The position numbers and the translations under genes are program-made. Shown here one piece after another: positions 7,340-14,451 of a DNA stretch of 14,451 nt. The DNA is from Opitutaceae bacterium. GTDB lineage: Bacteria; Verrucomicrobiota; Verrucomicrobiia; Opitutales; Opitutaceae. Each line of letters begins with the position of its first letter. The first letter of the stretch is position 1. Below the pieces are notes generated by a model that had not been told where the DNA came from, did no database searches, and worked only from the letters and a program-made list of their open reading frames with translations. The stretch covers positions 1 through 14,451 of the forward strand of contig SYDD01000230.1 in assembly GCA_005786775.1 (NCBI GenBank). The letters run 5' to 3'.

Positions 7340-8878
7340 GAGCCGAAGTAGTTCGGCGGTCGCCGGTACGTCCTTGATGATCTGCGCCGGCTCCGGTCCG
7401 ACCCCGAGGTAACGCAGATTGGGCAACCGGTCGTCTTTCGGCCGTGGGCCGCCCGCGTAGGCGGTGTCGACGATCGCGCCCAGCATCGCCGCGACGTACC
7501 GGCGCGCAGCGGCGGGGAGGTCGGCGAAGCGGCGCAACCGCGAGAGGTCGCCGGACCAGCCTTCGTGCCGCGAGTAGACCGGTCGCAGCGTGCGGCGGAC
7601 CGCCTCGTTGCGGGGCACGTGTGCGTGCCGGCGGCCCTGCGCGTCCTCGTAGGCGGTGCAAATCAGGAGGTCGCCGCGCCAAGCTCCCTCGTGGCTCAGC
7701 GCGTCAGACTTGTTGATCATCAGATCGTGGAAGCCGCCGTAGCGCAGGGCGTCGCCTTTTTCTACGGCATCGAACCAGCCGACCATCCGCTGTCGGCCGG
7801 TGCTGGTGCCGAACTCCAGCTGCTTCAGCTTCTCGGCGAGTGGGTGCCCGTCCTCCATCCGGGTGAGAAACGTGTGCGTACCGACCTTGGTGTCGTAAGC
7901 CTTGGCGACCCCGAAGGTGTGAACGTGCTGGACCGGGATTCCGGCGCTCTCGAAAAGTTCGGGTGTGTAGGTGTGCGACGCGGTGACGTTGGGCGAGAAG
8001 CCGTGCCGCTTGTCGAGCCAGTAGGCCTGGCCGAATTCCCCGATCACCGTGCGTCCGGCGGCCAGTTCCCCGAGAATCAGCTCGCGTACCTCGGTGATGT
8101 TGCCCGCGAGCGCGTGGCCGGCGGACCAGTACGCCTCCGTGAGGGCCGCGAGGTCGAGGGTGAAGGGCTCCGCGCCCCGGAAGTGGGTGAAGTCAAACTC
8201 GGCCTCGGGGAAAACCCCGAGCGCAATGCCCTCGGCATTGGCGCGGCGTTCGGCACCGCTTAAGGTCTCGAAGAATCCTGCCCAAGCGGCCACCGGCACC
8301 CGACAGACGTGCTGAATCGTACGGCAGGCGCGGTCCGCGCGCTGGGCGAGCTTGCGCGCGAAGGTTTCCCGGTCTCCGAGGAACTCGCTGAAGGTGATCT
8401 GCTGCTGCCCAACCTCATCTAGGTAGGCCGGGGTGATGCCGCGGCCGGTCGATCCTCGCGCCTCCTCGTGCAGTACCTCGACGCGGTAGTGTTCCCAAGC
8501 TAGGTCGAGCAAGCGGTGCGTGAGGTCCGAGACCAGCGCGCGCTCGTCGATCCGCAGGCGGGAAAGGATCGCGTGGCCCTTGCGCTCGAGGGGGCGGGTC
8601 TCCCACCAGAGCTTGCGTGGGTCGGCCACAACTCCGGACCCGACGCAGAGGTGGGCCGCGTCGCGCACGACGACTCCCGCAGGCAGGAGGTTCAGCTTGA
8701 TCCCGCCCGCAGTATGGCCGGAGTTGGCCCCGCCGTTGACCTTGAGCACGACAGAGACCGGATGAGAGGTGCCGCGGAGCTCGTCGGCGATTTCGGGGAT
8801 GAGCCGGCCTTTGCCCTCGTCACCGAAGGAGATGCCCACGTCGGCGATGAGGCGGCTGGAAAAGAGAGGCAGGGACAT
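7334..8878 (-). CDS. purA: Adenylosuccinate synthetase (PurA), long divergent form
   Basis: PurA joins IMP and aspartate using GTP, the first committed step from IMP to AMP. The 514-residue product keeps the P-loop FGDEGKG with the catalytic Asp (D20) and Lys (K23), and NGGANSGHT with catalytic His (H55). It also keeps the GSTGRG phosphate-binding segment (142-147), a Gln in GEFGQ (Q284), FGTSTGRQR of the aspartate loop (356-364) and the guanine-site NKSD (389-392). It is longer than typical PurA (about 430 residues), with roughly 45 extra residues between about 200 and 260. Usual motifs are altered: GTLLDIDHGTYP reads QAYWLDKRHGFSP, AGPFPTE reads THTFLTR, and the arginines after GPAYEDK are replaced by GQQQ (157-160). 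It could be the organism's AMP-pathway enzyme or a paralogue with a shifted substrate. A perfect hairpin abuts its start, and it is the last gene of the - strand series. Confidence 0.85.
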   Translation of the reverse strand: MSLPLFSSRLIADVGISFGDEGKGRLIPEIADELRGTSHPVSVVLKVNGGANSGHTAGGIKLNLLPAGVVVRDAAHLCVGSGVVADPRKLWWETRPLERKGHAILSRLRIDERALVSDLTHRLLDLAWEHYRVEVLHEEARGSTGRGITPAYLDEVGQQQITFSEFLGDRETFARKLAQRADRACRTIQHVCRVPVAAWAGFFETLSGAERRANAEGIALGVFPEAEFDFTHFRGAEPFTLDLAALTEAYWSAGHALAGNITEVRELILGELAAGRTVIGEFGQAYWLDKRHGFSPNVTASHTYTPELFESAGIPVQHVHTFGVAKAYDTKVGTHTFLTRMEDGHPLAEKLKQLEFGTSTGRQRMVGWFDAVEKGDALRYGGFHDLMINKSDALSHEGAWRGDLLICTAYEDAQGRRHAHVPRNEAVRRTLRPVYSRHEGWSGDLSRLRRFADLPAAARRYVAAMLGAIVDTAYAGGPRPKDDRLPNLRYLGVGPEPAQIIKDVPATAELLRLR

Positions 8879-8897
8879 GGTTGCGGTACGCGCAACC
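8879..8897 (-). promoter_or_regulatory. Perfect inverted repeat directly against the purA start codon
   Basis: GGTTGCG (8879-8885) and CGCAACC (8891-8897) are exact inverted repeats around a 5-base centre, and the repeat ends on the base immediately before the purA ATG (8876-8878 on the minus strand). In the purA mRNA it would form a 7-bp stem in the place where a ribosome normally binds. No Shine-Dalgarno sequence is visible. It could be an operator for a DNA-binding regulator or an RNA hairpin limiting translation. The rest of the 108-bp gap (8879-8986) is G+C-rich, with a CCCCGGGG palindrome at 8940-8947 and no clear promoter boxes. Confidence 0.5.
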
Positions 8898-8976
8898 GGG
8901 CCCGGGGGACCCTGTTGCCGGGAAGGGAAAACGCGAGCACCCCGGGGAGCGCAAACAGAAAAGCCCCGGAGCCGTG

Positions 8977-9004
8977 CGCGCCGGCGTCACCGCGCCGGCG
9001 TCAG
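8977..9004. repeat. 14-bp tandem duplication at the 3' end of the ThuA-ankyrin gene
   Basis: CGCGCCGGCGTCAC (8977-8990) is followed at once by CGCGCCGGCGTCAG (8991-9004), two copies identical over 13 of 14 bases. On the coding (minus) strand the second repeat unit supplies the TGA stop (8987-8989) in a shifted frame, because 14 is not a multiple of three. This looks like a slippage duplication that set the present C-terminus LTPAR. Confidence 0.7.
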
Positions 9005-10387
9005 CGGGGCGAGCAGGGTGATCGCCGCCTCGTTCCGGAACTCGCGCGCGATGTCGAGCGCGGTCACGCCCAGCTTGGAGACAATCTTCGGGTCGACCCC
9101 GGCGGTGAGGAAGAGCTGCACCATCTCTGCGCTGCCGCTGGCCGCCGCTTCGTGCAGCGGCGTGCCACCCCGCTCGCTGAGCGAACCAGGGCGGGCGCCG
9201 CCCTTGAGCAGCGCACGGGCGAGCGCCACGCGGTCCTTCGCCGCGGCGTGGTGCAGGGGTGTCCAGCCGAGCTTGTCGAGCTCGTCGGGCTGCGCGCGTC
9301 GGGCGAGAAGCGCCTCGACCAGGGCAAGGTTGCCCCGCTCGACCGCGAGGTGCAGTGGCGTCCGCTTACTCCGGTCCGGGGCGTCGACGCGGGCGCCTGC
9401 CGCGAGCAGGAAGAGGGCGATTTCGTTGCGGTTGCGCAGGATCGCCTGGTGCAGTGGGGCGAGAGCCGCCTCCGGGCTACCCTGCACCGCAGCAGGCGTC
9501 AGCTTCACGTGGAGCCGGACATCCTCAAGATCCCCGCGCGCGATCGCTTCGTCGATCGTCGCGTGCTTGGGCGCCGGATCAAGGGACGAGGCCGCGCCCG
9601 CGGGCGGGACGGCGACGCCAGCGGTCCAAAGGAGGGCGTTGAGGACGAGAGTGCGGAAGTTCATGTCCCACCAATTACGGTGAAAGTGGCCGCCGGTGAA
9701 CCCAAATGTGCGGGCTCCGGCGCCGGTGAACACCCAGGCGAGGGTCTGGGGCTCGCCTCGCGCCAGCGCTGCGCGGACCGCCGGGTTGCCGGAGCGCGGT
9801 CCGTCCTGCCCGAGGGTGGCCGGTGGCGGCCGGGCCTGAAGGACGGGAATGACGCCCGGCTGAAAACGCAGGTGGTAGTACCATTCGTCCTCCACGGAAA
9901 ACGGTCGGACACCGCGGGTGACCTCGTGGGCGGCGAGTTGCACCTCCGCGAGCCGCCAGACCGGGTTCACCGACCAGTCGACCTCGAAACGGCCGCCGAC
10001 GACGGCGAGCAGCGTGTCCGCCAGCTCACCCGGGGAAGGTTCCAGCGCGAAATGAAGCACCGCGAGCCCGCGTCCCGCGGCGGTGTGGCGCCGCAGCGCG
10101 TCCGCATGGTCCCGGGCGACGTGGCGCTCCAGGCCGTCGGAAAACAGCACGAGAGACGCCGCCCCGGCAAGCCGGGCGGGATCCGGCCAGCCTTGGACGA
10201 CGGCGGTGCGGAGCGGCAGACCCGACGCGGCGAGCGCGTCGGCCAGGAGCCTTGAGCCGGTGGGGAAGCGGTGCTCGCCGGGGCCGTGGCTGGGTTCCCC
10301 GGCGACGAACAGCACTAGGGGCGTGGCCGTAGGCTCCGCGGCGCAGGCGGTGGCCGCGAACGCGGCGAACAGCAGCGCGCGGAGCAT
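8987..10387 (-). CDS. Exported ThuA-like domain protein fused to C-terminal ankyrin repeats
   Basis: The start at 10387 gives 466 residues with a signal peptide (LRALLFAAFAATACAA). The frame is open further upstream but would overlap the epimerase gene. Residues 22-260 match the ThuA-like fold, related to class I glutamine amidotransferases: AGRGLAVLH (104-112), the typical DEWYYHL (167-173), and GGHFHRNWWDMNFR (232-245) before a closing helix. ThuA proteins are tied to trehalose and other sugar use, but their chemistry is poorly defined. Residues 276-466 are ankyrin repeats with PLH motifs at 311, 344, 377 and 410, exactly 33 residues apart, plus a degenerate first and last unit. A fusion of the two is unusual. 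The gene lies 17 bp after the epimerase gene, which suggests a shared operon. Ankyrin repeats suggest protein binding outside the cytoplasm. Substrate and partner are unknown. Confidence 0.82.
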   Translation of the reverse strand: MLRALLFAAFAATACAAEPTATPLVLFVAGEPSHGPGEHRFPTGSRLLADALAASGLPLRTAVVQGWPDPARLAGAASLVLFSDGLERHVARDHADALRRHTAAGRGLAVLHFALEPSPGELADTLLAVVGGRFEVDWSVNPVWRLAEVQLAAHEVTRGVRPFSVEDEWYYHLRFQPGVIPVLQARPPPATLGQDGPRSGNPAVRAALARGEPQTLAWVFTGAGARTFGFTGGHFHRNWWDMNFRTLVLNALLWTAGVAVPPAGAASSLDPAPKHATIDEAIARGDLEDVRLHVKLTPAAVQGSPEAALAPLHQAILRNRNEIALFLLAAGARVDAPDRSKRTPLHLAVERGNLALVEALLARRAQPDELDKLGWTPLHHAAAKDRVALARALLKGGARPGSLSERGGTPLHEAAASGSAEMVQLFLTAGVDPKIVSKLGVTALDIAREFRNEAAITLLAPLTPAR

Positions 10388-10404
10388 CGGACGGCAGCCG
10401 CGGC

Positions 10405-11250
10405 TTAGCGGAAGGCCTTGCGCAGGAAGGCGAGGCCCTTGACGGCGATGTCGTTGCGGCGCGGCTCGATCCGGCGCCAGATCGCGGCGGCCCGAGCGAT
10501 GACCTTCACGTCCGTCGTGAACGACTCGATCACCACATCGCCCTTGTAGCGCACAGCCTTCAGGGCCTTCACGATGGTCGGCCAAGCGGTGTGGTCGCCG
10601 CCTGGGGTGCCGCGGTCGCTGCCGCACGCATGGAAATGACCAAGTAGCTTTCCGGCCTTCCGGATCGCCGCCGCTTGGTCCTTTTCCTCAATATTCATAT
10701 GGAACGTATCGAGGTGAAGCTTCACCGCGGGAGATTTGATCGCGCGGACCAAGCGTAAGCCCTGGTCGCAGGTGTTCAGGAAATCGGTCTCGAACCGATT
10801 GAGCGGCTCGATGCAGATTGTGACGCCTTTCGCGCGGGCGTAAGCGGCCAATTTCTTTAGATTCTTCACCACCAGAGCCCATTCCTTTTTCTGCTGCGCG
10901 GGCTCGACCGCGTCGGCTTTGCCGACAACCGAATAGACGGGCCCGATGAGCGAGGGGCAGCCGAGAACCACGGCCTGATCGATCAACGCCTTGCAGTAGA
11001 TCATGGCGGTGGCCTGCTCCTTGGGGGTCCCGCGGAAGTCGCGGCCGGGGCCCATGCACGCGCACACGCTGCCGATGGCAATCCCGGCCTGGTCGGCCGC
11101 CGCGCGGACCTTCGCCGGGTCGATGTGCGAGGGGTCCTCGATCGGGATCTCGACGGTATCGAAGCCCCAGCGCCGGAACTGGCGGAACAGGGCGGTGCTC
11201 TCGGTGGTGAAGGGCGACGTGAACAGGAACGAGTTGATGCCGAAGCGCAT
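10405..11250 (-). CDS. D-tagatose/D-psicose 3-epimerase-like TIM-barrel sugar isomerase
   Basis: The 281-residue product belongs to the xylose isomerase-like TIM-barrel family and most resembles ketose 3-epimerases, which invert C3 of free ketohexoses using a divalent metal. The four metal ligands are present: E148 in IEPLNRFE, D181 in LDTFHMNIEE, H207 in GHFHACGSDRG and E242 in VIESF. The substrate-contact residues E154, H184 and R213 are also kept. As I recall the Pseudomonas cichorii D-tagatose 3-epimerase numbering (E152, D185, H211, E246, E158, H188, R217), every one of these is offset by exactly four. No signal peptide is seen, so it should act in the cytoplasm. It sits between DUF1501, after a 100-bp gap, and ThuA-ankyrin, after 17 bp. 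The true substrate may be a ketose or a related sugar; family members are promiscuous. The leader is C-rich with no Shine-Dalgarno. Confidence 0.88.
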   Translation of the reverse strand: MRFGINSFLFTSPFTTESTALFRQFRRWGFDTVEIPIEDPSHIDPAKVRAAADQAGIAIGSVCACMGPGRDFRGTPKEQATAMIYCKALIDQAVVLGCPSLIGPVYSVVGKADAVEPAQQKKEWALVVKNLKKLAAYARAKGVTICIEPLNRFETDFLNTCDQGLRLVRAIKSPAVKLHLDTFHMNIEEKDQAAAIRKAGKLLGHFHACGSDRGTPGGDHTAWPTIVKALKAVRYKGDVVIESFTTDVKVIARAAAIWRRIEPRRNDIAVKGLAFLRKAFR

Positions 11251-11350
11251 GACGGGATGTGGGTGGTGGGGGAAGAGCTGGTTTCGAGTCGGGGAGGGAG
11301 AAGAGGCTGGCAGTGGCCCAGCCCGCAGGGCAAGCGCGCGCCAGCGGGGC

Positions 11351-12826
11351 TCAGGCGAGAAGTCCGGTGACGACCTTGGCCGGCTCGACGCCGGTCAGGC
11401 GCATATCGAGCCCTTGGGCCCGGTAGGTGAACCGCAGATGGTCGATGCCAAGGCAGTGCAGGAGGGTCGCGTTCAGGTCGTTGAGGTGCACCGGGTCGCG
11501 GGTGATGTTGTACGAGAAATCGTCGGTTTCCCCGTACACCACGCCGCCCTTGATGCCGCCGCCGGCCAGCCAGACGGTGAAGCAGCGGGGATGGTGGTCG
11601 CGGCCGTAGTTGGTGCGGGTGAGCGCGCCCTGGCTGTACACGGTGCGGCCGAACTCCCCGGCCCAGATTACCAGCGTGTCTTGGAGCAGTCCGCGCTGCT
11701 TGAGGTCCGCGATCAGTCCGTAGCAGGCCTGGTCGGTGTCCCGGCACTGGATGCGCAGGTGTTCGGGCAGGGTGCCGTGCTGGTCCCAGCCGCGGTGGTT
11801 GATCTGCACCACCCGCACGTCGCGCTCAACGAGGCGGCGCGCGAGCAGGCAGCTGGCCGCGAAGGAGCCCGGCTCCTTCACCTCGGGTCCGTAGAGCGCG
11901 AGCGTCGCGGGGGACTCGTCGCGGATGTCGGTCAGCTCCGGGACGCTGGTCTGCATCCGGAAGGCCATCTCGTACTGGGCGATGCGGGTGAGCGTCTCCG
12001 GGTCGCCGTAGCGCTCGTGGTTCAGCTGGTTGAAGCCGCCGAGGGCGTCGAGCATCGCGCGGCGGGTGGCGGCGTCGACGCCGTTGGGATTCTCGAGGAA
12101 GAGGACGGGATCGCCCTGGGCGCGGAGGGCGACGCCGTGGTGACGGGTGGGCAAGAACCCGCTGCTCCACATCCGGGTGAAAAGCGCCTGCGCGGCGACC
12201 TTCGGGGAGAACTTCGGCGTGAGCACCACGAAGGCGGGCAGGTCGTTATTCTCGCTTCCGAGCCCGTAGCTGAGCCAGGCCCCAAGGCTGGCGCGGCCGG
12301 GGATCTCGCTGCCGGTCATCAGGAACGTGCAGGCGGGATCGTGATTGATCGCGTTGGTGTGCACGCTACGCACGATCGCTAGGTCGTCGACGACGCGCGC
12401 GGTCCAGGGCAGCAGCTCGCTCACCCAGGCACCACTCTGGCCGTGGCGGTCGAATTTGAACAGCGAGGGGGCCACCGGGAAGCGGGTCTGCCCGCTCGTC
12501 ATCGTGGTGATGCGCTGCCCTTGCCGGATGGAGTCGGGCAGGTCCTGATCGAAGCGCTCCTGCAGCTGCGGCTTGTAGTCGAACGTGTCGAGCTGCGATG
12601 GCCCGCCGTTCATATGCAGGTAAATAATGCGCTTCGCGCGCGGCGCGAAATGGGGCAGGCCGGGGAGCGGCGGGTGGACGCGGGCGTCGAGGGGGTTGCC
12701 GGGCCTGGGCGCGGCGCCGAGCCGGCCGGCGAGCTGGGCGAGGGCGAGGCCTCCGAGGGAGAGGCCGGCCCCGGAGAAGAACTGCCGGCGGGTAAGCTGG
12801 CGCAGGTAGTCGTGGCAGGGGTTCAT
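11351..12826 (-). CDS. DUF1501 family protein with Tat signal
   Basis: The 491-residue product is a DUF1501 protein, a large family in Planctomycetes and Verrucomicrobia with an alkaline-phosphatase/sulfatase-like fold and no firmly established activity. The start at 12826 places a twin-arginine signal at residues 13-17 (RRQFF, followed by a Gly/Leu-rich stretch), so it is probably exported folded. Signature motifs are NGGPSQLDTFD (73-83), GWDQH (346-350), GEFGRT (390-395) and GRDHHP (408-413). Their Asp and His residues lie where metal ligands occur in the alkaline phosphatase superfamily. The frame continues upstream into the DUF1553 gene but would bury the Tat signal. The start is 4 bp after the DUF1553 stop, the classical pairing of these families. 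Function is unassigned; a hydrolase of exported or wall-associated substrates is a guess. Confidence 0.93.
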   Translation of the reverse strand: MNPCHDYLRQLTRRQFFSGAGLSLGGLALAQLAGRLGAAPRPGNPLDARVHPPLPGLPHFAPRAKRIIYLHMNGGPSQLDTFDYKPQLQERFDQDLPDSIRQGQRITTMTSGQTRFPVAPSLFKFDRHGQSGAWVSELLPWTARVVDDLAIVRSVHTNAINHDPACTFLMTGSEIPGRASLGAWLSYGLGSENNDLPAFVVLTPKFSPKVAAQALFTRMWSSGFLPTRHHGVALRAQGDPVLFLENPNGVDAATRRAMLDALGGFNQLNHERYGDPETLTRIAQYEMAFRMQTSVPELTDIRDESPATLALYGPEVKEPGSFAASCLLARRLVERDVRVVQINHRGWDQHGTLPEHLRIQCRDTDQACYGLIADLKQRGLLQDTLVIWAGEFGRTVYSQGALTRTNYGRDHHPRCFTVWLAGGGIKGGVVYGETDDFSYNITRDPVHLNDLNATLLHCLGIDHLRFTYRAQGLDMRLTGVEPAKVVTGLLA

Positions 12827-12830
12827 CGGC

Positions 12831-14451
12831 TCAGTTGCGGTTGATGACCTCGTCGAGGTTGAGCAGGAGGTTGGCGACCATCGTCCACGCGGCGAACTCG
12901 CCGGGCTCGAGGCTGGCGGCAGGCGTCGACTCGCCGTTGCGGAGCACCTCGCGGGCGGCCTCCGGGTGGCGCGCGTAGTGCTCCCGATGCCGCGCGAGGT
13001 TCCGGGCGAGCAGGGCGGCCTCCGCCGGGGTGGGGAAGCGGGCGGTCGCCTGCCGGAAGGCCTCCGCCAGTCGTTCCGGCTCCGGCCGTGCGGGCAGCAG
13101 CAGGCGCTCGGCGAAGGCGCGGGCGGCCTCGAATTGCTGCACGTCATTCATCAGCGCGAGGGCCTGCAGCGGCGTATTGGAGCGCGCGCGGGCAACGCAG
13201 AAGGTCTCGCGCGCGGGCGCATCGAAGGTGCTCATCGCCGGCGCCGGGGCGGTGCGCTTCCAGAAGGTGTAGAGGCTCCGCCGGTAAAGGGCGGGACCGG
13301 TGTCCTGCACGTAGACCTTGGTGTTGCTGCCGCCGAAGGCGACGGGCTCCCAGATGTTGACCGGCTGGTACGGCCGCACCGGCGCCCCGCCGATCTCGGG
13401 CCGCAGCAGGCCGCCGAGGGCCAGCGCCTGGTCGCGCAACACCTCGGCGTCGAGCCGCAAGCGCGGCCCGCGGCCGAGCAGACGGTTCTCCGGGTCCGCC
13501 TCCAGCAGCGCGGCCGGGACGCGCGCGTCCTGCCGGTAAGTGCGGGAAGTGACCAGCAGGCGGACGAATCGCTTCACGTCCCACCCGCCGGCTTGGAACT
13601 CCGCCGCGAGCCAGTCGAGCAGCTCCGGATGCGTGGGCGGTTCGCCCTGCAGGCCGAAATCGGCCGGAGTGCGCACGAGCCCGGCGCCGAAGAGCTGCCC
13701 CCAGAACCGGTTGACGGTCACGCGGGAGGTGAGGGGATTGCGCGCGTCCACGAGCCAGCGGGCGAGGTCGAGCCGGTCGGGTCGCGCCCCCCGCGGTTGG
13801 AGCGGCGGGAGGAACGACGGGGTGGCCGGCTCCACCTTCTCGCCCGGCTGGTCGTACTGGCCCCGCTTCAGCACGTGGGCCGGCCGGGGTTCGGCGAGTT
13901 CGCGGGAGATCGGGGAAAGCGGGAAACGCTGCTCGTAGGCCACCTGCTCCGCCATCACCCGGCGCGCGGCGTGCGCCTCGGGTTCCAGCTCCCCGCGCAG
14001 CGGCCCGTAGATGAAGTCGCGGTGGAAGCGATCGATCCGCGCCTTCTCCTCGCCCACCTGCTGCGTGCCAGAGAGGCCGACTAGGAAGTTGATGTCGTGG
14101 CGCAGCATCAGGGTCGAGAAGCCGCGGGCGCCGGTCCGCAGGCTGTTCACCCACGCTTCCTTGGAGATCAGCGGGTCCTGCGCCGCGTTGGGGCTGGTCA
14201 GGACGGCGCCTGCGCGGTCCCACCACGCGGAACCGCCCCGCTGCGCGATGCGGATCCCGGTGTAGGCCTTCCCCTCGCGCACCTCGGAATCGCAGGCGGA
14301 AAGCTCCAGGCGGGTGTACTGGCCGGACGGGGGCAGGGGGCCGGCGTGCAGCGCGTCGCGCGCGATCTCCGGTCCGAACGCCTGCAGGTCGCCCCAGATC
14401 ATCCGGCGGGCGCCCTCCTCGGCGAGGAACTCCACGCTCACGGCGCGCGGG
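12831..14451 (-). CDS. DUF1553 (PSD1) domain protein, C-terminal part (5' end outside window)
   Basis: About 539 residues of a Planctomycete/Verrucomicrobia-type protein are visible. The frame runs off the right edge; the in-frame GTG at 14441 is an internal codon rather than a start. The part nearest the edge contains a LamG-like insert (GQYTRLELSA near 14320, then RGGSAWWDRAGAV near 14210), as found between DUF1549 and DUF1553 in this family. The DUF1553 signatures follow: HVLKRGQYDQPGEKVEP (about 13835-13890), NPLTSRVTVNRFWGQLFG (about 13685-13745) and FDAPARETFCVARARSNTPLQA (about 13160-13230). Full-length relatives usually begin with a signal peptide and often a Planctomycete-type cytochrome c region plus DUF1549. 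Whether this one has a haem site cannot be seen. It is coupled to DUF1501 by a 4-bp gap. Its biochemical role is not known. Confidence 0.92.
   Translation of the reverse strand, partial: PRAVSVEFLAEEGARRMIWGDLQAFGPEIARDALHAGPLPPSGQYTRLELSACDSEVREGKAYTGIRIAQRGGSAWWDRAGAVLTSPNAAQDPLISKEAWVNSLRTGARGFSTLMLRHDINFLVGLSGTQQVGEEKARIDRFHRDFIYGPLRGELEPEAHAARRVMAEQVAYEQRFPLSPISRELAEPRPAHVLKRGQYDQPGEKVEPATPSFLPPLQPRGARPDRLDLARWLVDARNPLTSRVTVNRFWGQLFGAGLVRTPADFGLQGEPPTHPELLDWLAAEFQAGGWDVKRFVRLLVTSRTYRQDARVPAALLEADPENRLLGRGPRLRLDAEVLRDQALALGGLLRPEIGGAPVRPYQPVNIWEPVAFGGSNTKVYVQDTGPALYRRSLYTFWKRTAPAPAMSTFDAPARETFCVARARSNTPLQALALMNDVQQFEAARAFAERLLLPARPEPERLAEAFRQATARFPTPAEAALLARNLARHREHYARHPEAAREVLRNGESTPAASLEPGEFAAWTMVANLLLNLDEVINRN

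Noticed and set aside
7334..8878. A PurZ-type enzyme (2-aminoadenine pathway)
   Set aside because: PurZ proteins lack the catalytic Asp of the GDEGKG loop; here D20 is present, and no phage genes are nearby.
8940..8975. Terminator after the ThuA-ankyrin gene (minus-strand GCTCCGGGGC then TTTT)
   Set aside because: The arms leave no loop and need a T-G pair, so a stable hairpin is unlikely despite the T run.
8516..10255. A 579-codon open frame on the + strand across purA and the ThuA-ankyrin gene
   Set aside because: It is antisense to two genes with clear family motifs, crosses the gap between them, and its product is an Arg/Gly/Glu-rich string with no domain. G+C-rich codon bias leaves such frames open.
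11003..12382. A 459-codon open frame on the + strand over the epimerase and DUF1501 genes
   Set aside because: It is antisense to both well-supported genes, with low-complexity composition and no recognisable motif.
12966..14084. A 372-codon open frame on the + strand over the DUF1553 gene
   Set aside because: It mirrors the third-position G+C bias of the real gene on the other strand and has no recognisable domain.

Overview
The window is a G+C-rich stretch of Gram-negative chromosome, most likely from a Verrucomicrobiota member, perhaps of the Opitutaceae type. That placement is inferred from the adjacent DUF1553 and DUF1501 genes, which are hallmarks of Planctomycetes and Verrucomicrobia, a peptidoglycan-recycling Mpl ligase, and a secreted ThuA-like protein. 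Ten protein genes fill almost the whole window. I see no tRNA, rRNA, CRISPR array, insertion sequence or phage gene.

Left half (1-7331, all + strand): the 3' part of proS (prolyl-tRNA synthetase), priA (replication-restart helicase), mpl (murein tripeptide ligase), an exported trypsin-like serine protease with about four PDZ or PDZ-like domains, and a smaller exported trypsin-fold protein whose catalytic His and Ser positions are replaced. The last two overlap by ATGA and are probably translated together, as an active protease plus a pseudoprotease partner.

Right half (7334-14451, all - strand). Read in the direction of transcription it runs: a 5'-truncated DUF1553 protein, a Tat-exported DUF1501 protein 4 bp downstream, a D-tagatose/D-psicose 3-epimerase-like TIM-barrel protein, an exported ThuA-like domain fused to ankyrin repeats, and finally a long divergent adenylosuccinate synthetase (purA). 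The four upstream genes look like a small module for sugar or glycan derivatives, though no substrate can be read from the sequence. The two halves converge at 7331/7334, where the two stop codons lie 2 bp apart inside a perfect 14-bp palindrome.

Most worth a second look: the protease/pseudoprotease pair; the divergent PurA, which lacks an arginine pair expected at the IMP-phosphate site and has a perfect hairpin directly against its start codon; the ThuA-ankyrin fusion and its neighbours; a 14-bp tandem duplication that creates the stop codon of that fusion gene; and the absence of a Shine-Dalgarno sequence at any of the eight visible start codons. I do not see a clear-cut new defence or mobile system here. 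Most of the window is housekeeping and PVC-type accessory metabolism.
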